64,000 nt of DNA, from positions 1-64,000 of the forward strand of contig NZ_JABJRC010000007.1 of assembly GCF_013131805.1 (NCBI RefSeq), written 5' to 3'. Position numbers and translations under genes: made by a program. This document shows, one piece after another, positions 61,837 through 64,000 of this stretch (within the stretch, counting starts at the first letter, position 1; the number at the start of each line of letters is the position of its first letter). This DNA comes from Kribbella sandramycini. GTDB lineage: Bacteria; Actinomycetota; Actinomycetes; Propionibacteriales; Kribbellaceae. The notes below the pieces were generated by a model that did no database searches, had not been told where the DNA came from, and saw nothing but the letters and a program-made list of their open reading frames with translations.

Positions 61837-61917
61837 GACATTCCTCGCTTCCTCAAGGCCGCCTCGTCGCAGCCCGTTTCGAACGATCCTAGTGGTACTG
61901 CGGCCCGGAACGGCGGA

Positions 61918-62676
61918 CTACCCCGGCGCGACGACCGTGCCGATCTTGTCGCCGTGCACGACGCGGGCGATATTGCCCTCCTCGAGACCGAAGATCACGA
62001 TCGGCAGCGCGTTGTCGCGGGCCAGGCTGATCGCGGTCGCGTCGGCGACCCGCAGGCCGCGGGCCAGGAAGTCGTCGTACGAGAGCTGGTCGAACTTGAC
62101 CGCGTCCGGGTTCTTCTTCGGGTCGGAGTCGTAGACCCCGTCCACGCCCTGCTTACCCATCAGCAGCGCCTCCGCGCCGACCTCGAGCGCGCGCTGCGCG
62201 GCAACGGTGTCGGTGGAGAAGTACGGCATCCCGGAGCCGGCGCCGAAGATGACCACGCGGCCCTTCTCCAGGTGCCGCTCGGCCTTGCGCGGGATGTAGG
62301 GCTCGGCGACCTGGCCCATCGTGATCGCGGTCTGCACCCGGGTCTCGATCCCGAGCTTCTCCAGGAAGTCCTGCAGGGCCAGGCAGTTCATCACGGTGCC
62401 GAGCATGCCCATGTAGTCGGCGCGGTTGCGCTCCATCCCGCGCTGCTGCAGCTCGGCGCCGCGGAAGAAGTTCCCGCCGCCGACGACGATGGCGACCTGG
62501 ACGCCGGCCCGGGCCACCTCCGCGATCTGCTTGGCGATCGAGTTCACCACATCGGGGTCGACGCCGAGTTTGCCGCCGCCGAACACCTCACCCGACAGTT
62601 TGAGCAGCACCCGCCGGTAGGCGGGCGAATACGGCAAAGAGGCCGGATTCGTCTCGGCACCCAGGGTTTCCGTCAC
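61918..62676 (-). CDS. pyrH: UMP kinase
   Basis: This 252-aa amino-acid-kinase-fold enzyme converts UMP to UDP. It has VLLKLSGEVFGG, VVGGGNFFRG, MGMLGTVMNCLALQDFLE and the Asp-rich GVDGVYDSDPKKNPDAVKFD. An N-terminal extension of about 20 residues is present. It starts at GTG 62676. Located between tsf and frr. Confidence 0.98.
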   Translation of the reverse strand: MTETLGAETNPASLPYSPAYRRVLLKLSGEVFGGGKLGVDPDVVNSIAKQIAEVARAGVQVAIVVGGGNFFRGAELQQRGMERNRADYMGMLGTVMNCLALQDFLEKLGIETRVQTAITMGQVAEPYIPRKAERHLEKGRVVIFGAGSGMPYFSTDTVAAQRALEVGAEALLMGKQGVDGVYDSDPKKNPDAVKFDQLSYDDFLARGLRVADATAISLARDNALPIVIFGLEEGNIARVVHGDKIGTVVAPG

Positions 62677-62735
62677 GATTCCGGCCTCTCCTCGTTGCGT
62701 TGCCGTGCTATCAGATCCTTTGCGAGCCCGCAGGC

Positions 62736-63554
62736 TCAGGCGCCGACCTCGAAGCGGGCGAACCGCTTCACGGTCACGCCGGCCTCGTCCAGGACGGCCT
62801 TCACGGTCTTCTTGTTCTCGGTGACCGACGGCTGCTCGAGCAGCACGACCTCCTTGAAGAAGCCGTTCACCCGGCCCTCGACGATCTTCGGCAGGGCGCC
62901 CTCGGGCTTGCCCTCCTCGCGGGCGGTCGCCTCGGCGATCCGCTGCTCGTTCGCGACCGTCTCGGCCGGAACCTCTTCGCGGGTGGTGTACAGCGGCCGC
63001 ATCGCGGCGGCCTGCATCGCGGCGCCGCGGGCGGCGTCCACGTTGTCACCCTCGAACTCGACCAGAACGCCGACCTGAGCCGGCAGGTCCGCGGCGCGCT
63101 TGTGCATGTACGCCGTGACCTGGCCGTCGAACACGGCCACCTTGCCGAGCTCGAGCTTCTCGCCGATCACCGCGGCCAGGGCCTCGATGTTCTCGGCGAC
63201 CGACTTGCCGTCGGCGAGCTTCTCGGACAGCAGGCCCTCGACGTCGCCGACCTTGCTGGCCGACGCGTGCGCGACGATGTCGGCCGCGAGCTGCTGGAAC
63301 TGCTCGTTCTTGGCGACGAAGTCGGTCTCGCAGTTCAGCTGGACCAGCGCGTTCTCGGCAGCGGCCACCAGGCCGTTGCTGGCGGAGCGCTCGGCGCCCC
63401 GCTTCTGCGCCTTGGCCGCGCCGTGGATGCGCAGCTCCTCGATGGCCTTCTCGAAGTCGCCGTCGGTGGCCTCGAGGGCCTTCTTGGCGTCCATCATGCC
63501 CGCGCCGGTGGTGTCGCGGAGCTTCTTCACGTCAGCGGCGGTGTAGTTCGCCAT
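62736..63554 (-). CDS. tsf: Elongation factor Ts
   Basis: This 272-aa nucleotide-exchange factor for EF-Tu starts MANYTAADVKKLRDTTGAGM, and has the core NCETDFVAKNEQFQQLA and VTVKRFARFEVGA at the end. The length and three-part architecture (UBA-like N-terminus, two core subdomains) are standard for actinobacteria. Directly downstream of rpsB. Confidence 0.98.
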   Translation of the reverse strand: MANYTAADVKKLRDTTGAGMMDAKKALEATDGDFEKAIEELRIHGAAKAQKRGAERSASNGLVAAAENALVQLNCETDFVAKNEQFQQLAADIVAHASASKVGDVEGLLSEKLADGKSVAENIEALAAVIGEKLELGKVAVFDGQVTAYMHKRAADLPAQVGVLVEFEGDNVDAARGAAMQAAAMRPLYTTREEVPAETVANEQRIAEATAREEGKPEGALPKIVEGRVNGFFKEVVLLEQPSVTENKKTVKAVLDEAGVTVKRFARFEVGA

Positions 63555-63609
63555 TCCTCGTTCTCTCGTCCTTCTCGATGCGGCTGGATGAGCGGGGCGG
63601 TCCGGAGCC

Positions 63610-63634
63610 CTGCCGCCCGCGGCGCGGGCGGCAG
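63610..63634. terminator. rpsB-tsf intergenic hairpin
   Basis: CTGCCGCCCGCG and CGCGGGCGGCAG form a near-perfect palindrome with a one-base loop, in the 93-nt gap between rpsB and tsf. A terminator/attenuator or RNA-stability element in this gap is usual for this operon. Confidence 0.65.
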
Positions 63635-63647
63635 GATTCAGCGGATC

Positions 63648-64000
63648 TCAGGCCTCGTCGGCCTTCGGGGCCTCGGCGGCCGGGGCCTCTTCGGCGACCG
63701 GAGCCTCGGCAGCGGCCTCGGCGGCCGGGGCAGCCTCGGCGGCAGGAGCCTCTTCGGCGGCCGGGGCCTCGTCAGCCTTGGCGGCGCCGTTCTGGCTCTC
63801 CAGCAGCTCGCGCTCCCAGGCAGCCAGCGGCTCCTCGGCGCCCAGCTCCTCGCCGGCCGCGGCGGCGCCCTGGCCACCACGCGACATCAGGCCGTCGGCG
63901 ACGGCGTCCGCGACCACGCGGGTCAGCAGGCCGACCGAGCGGATGGCGTCGTCGTTACCCGGGATCGGGAAGTCGACCTCGTCCGGGTCGCAGTTGGTGT
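63648..64000 (-). CDS. rpsB: 30S ribosomal protein S2 (partial, C-terminal part)
   Basis: The gene runs off the right edge; only the last 117 codons are present. The visible sequence starts NTNCDPDEVDFPIPGNDDAI and continues SVGLLTRVVADAVADGLMSR, which is the conserved C-terminal core of S2. A low-complexity tail of about 60 residues made of Ala/Glu/Pro units (such as EAPAAEAAPAAEA) follows and ends DEA. Such acidic tails are common in actinobacterial S2. The gene heads the rpsB-tsf-pyrH-frr-cdsA cluster. Confidence 0.97.
   Translation of the reverse strand, partial: TNCDPDEVDFPIPGNDDAIRSVGLLTRVVADAVADGLMSRGGQGAAAAGEELGAEEPLAAWERELLESQNGAAKADEAPAAEEAPAAEAAPAAEAAAEAPVAEEAPAAEAPKADEA

Overview
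This window is high-GC actinobacterial chromosome. The partial 16S rRNA at the left edge, the LexA/LysM and nrdR-nrdJ gene pairs, GluABCD-type glutamate uptake genes, a second fused SecDF and the DivIVA-repeat protein next to rlmN all fit a Nocardioidaceae/Kribbella-like organism. The genus is an inference from memory of the 16S 5' end. I see no insertion sequence, integrase, CRISPR array or tRNA gene.

Layout. Positions 1-834 hold the 5' end of a 16S rRNA gene leaving the window leftwards, with its promoter and leader. Positions 835-3500 carry a serine beta-lactamase-like hydrolase and small unknown genes, including a KTSC-domain protein overlapped by an HTH regulator. Positions 3557-10517 are the most unusual part: six same-strand genes, several translationally coupled, encoding a CHAT/caspase-like protease, a Crp-type regulator, a nucleotide-cyclase-like protein, a large P-loop (STAND/NLR-like) protein and two paralogous membrane-anchored proteins. 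Three of these proteins carry a similar short Gly/Gln/Asn-rich motif at a terminus, behind a Pro-rich linker. I propose a multi-protein signalling or conflict (defence, cell-death) system.

Positions 10718-24066 are mostly housekeeping: aldo/keto reductase, a secreted unknown protein, nrdR-nrdJ with a pair of NrdR boxes, nucleoside hydrolase, GNAT acetyltransferase, a LysM protein divergent from lexA with four SOS boxes between them, glutathione peroxidase, a DNA ligase-DinG helicase pair and an alpha/beta hydrolase. Positions 24121-33239 hold an ECF sigma factor with a SnoaL-like tail, SecDF, a secreted subtilisin, a two-component system and a secreted M6 metalloprotease. Positions 33303-40136 hold hflX, dapF, gamma-glutamyltransferase, a SigE-family sigma factor with a membrane partner, and miaA. 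Positions 40283-49084 are mixed: two small acidic proteins (one made of SGGDVE repeats), a membrane mannosyltransferase, two APH-like kinases, a NUDIX hydrolase, a Tat-exported phosphoesterase with a LamG-like domain, miaB and a Tat-exported amidohydrolase.

Positions 49199-53869 encode a glutamate ABC transporter and a class III aminotransferase. Positions 53919-64000 contain a LOG-family protein, pdxY, a DivIVA-repeat protein, rlmN, and the core cluster rpsB-tsf-pyrH-frr-cdsA read leftwards. About 3 kb with four unrelated genes separates cdsA from rlmN. Many co-directional neighbours overlap by 1-4 nt (ATGA, GTGA or TGATG), so several operons can be read directly from the sequence.
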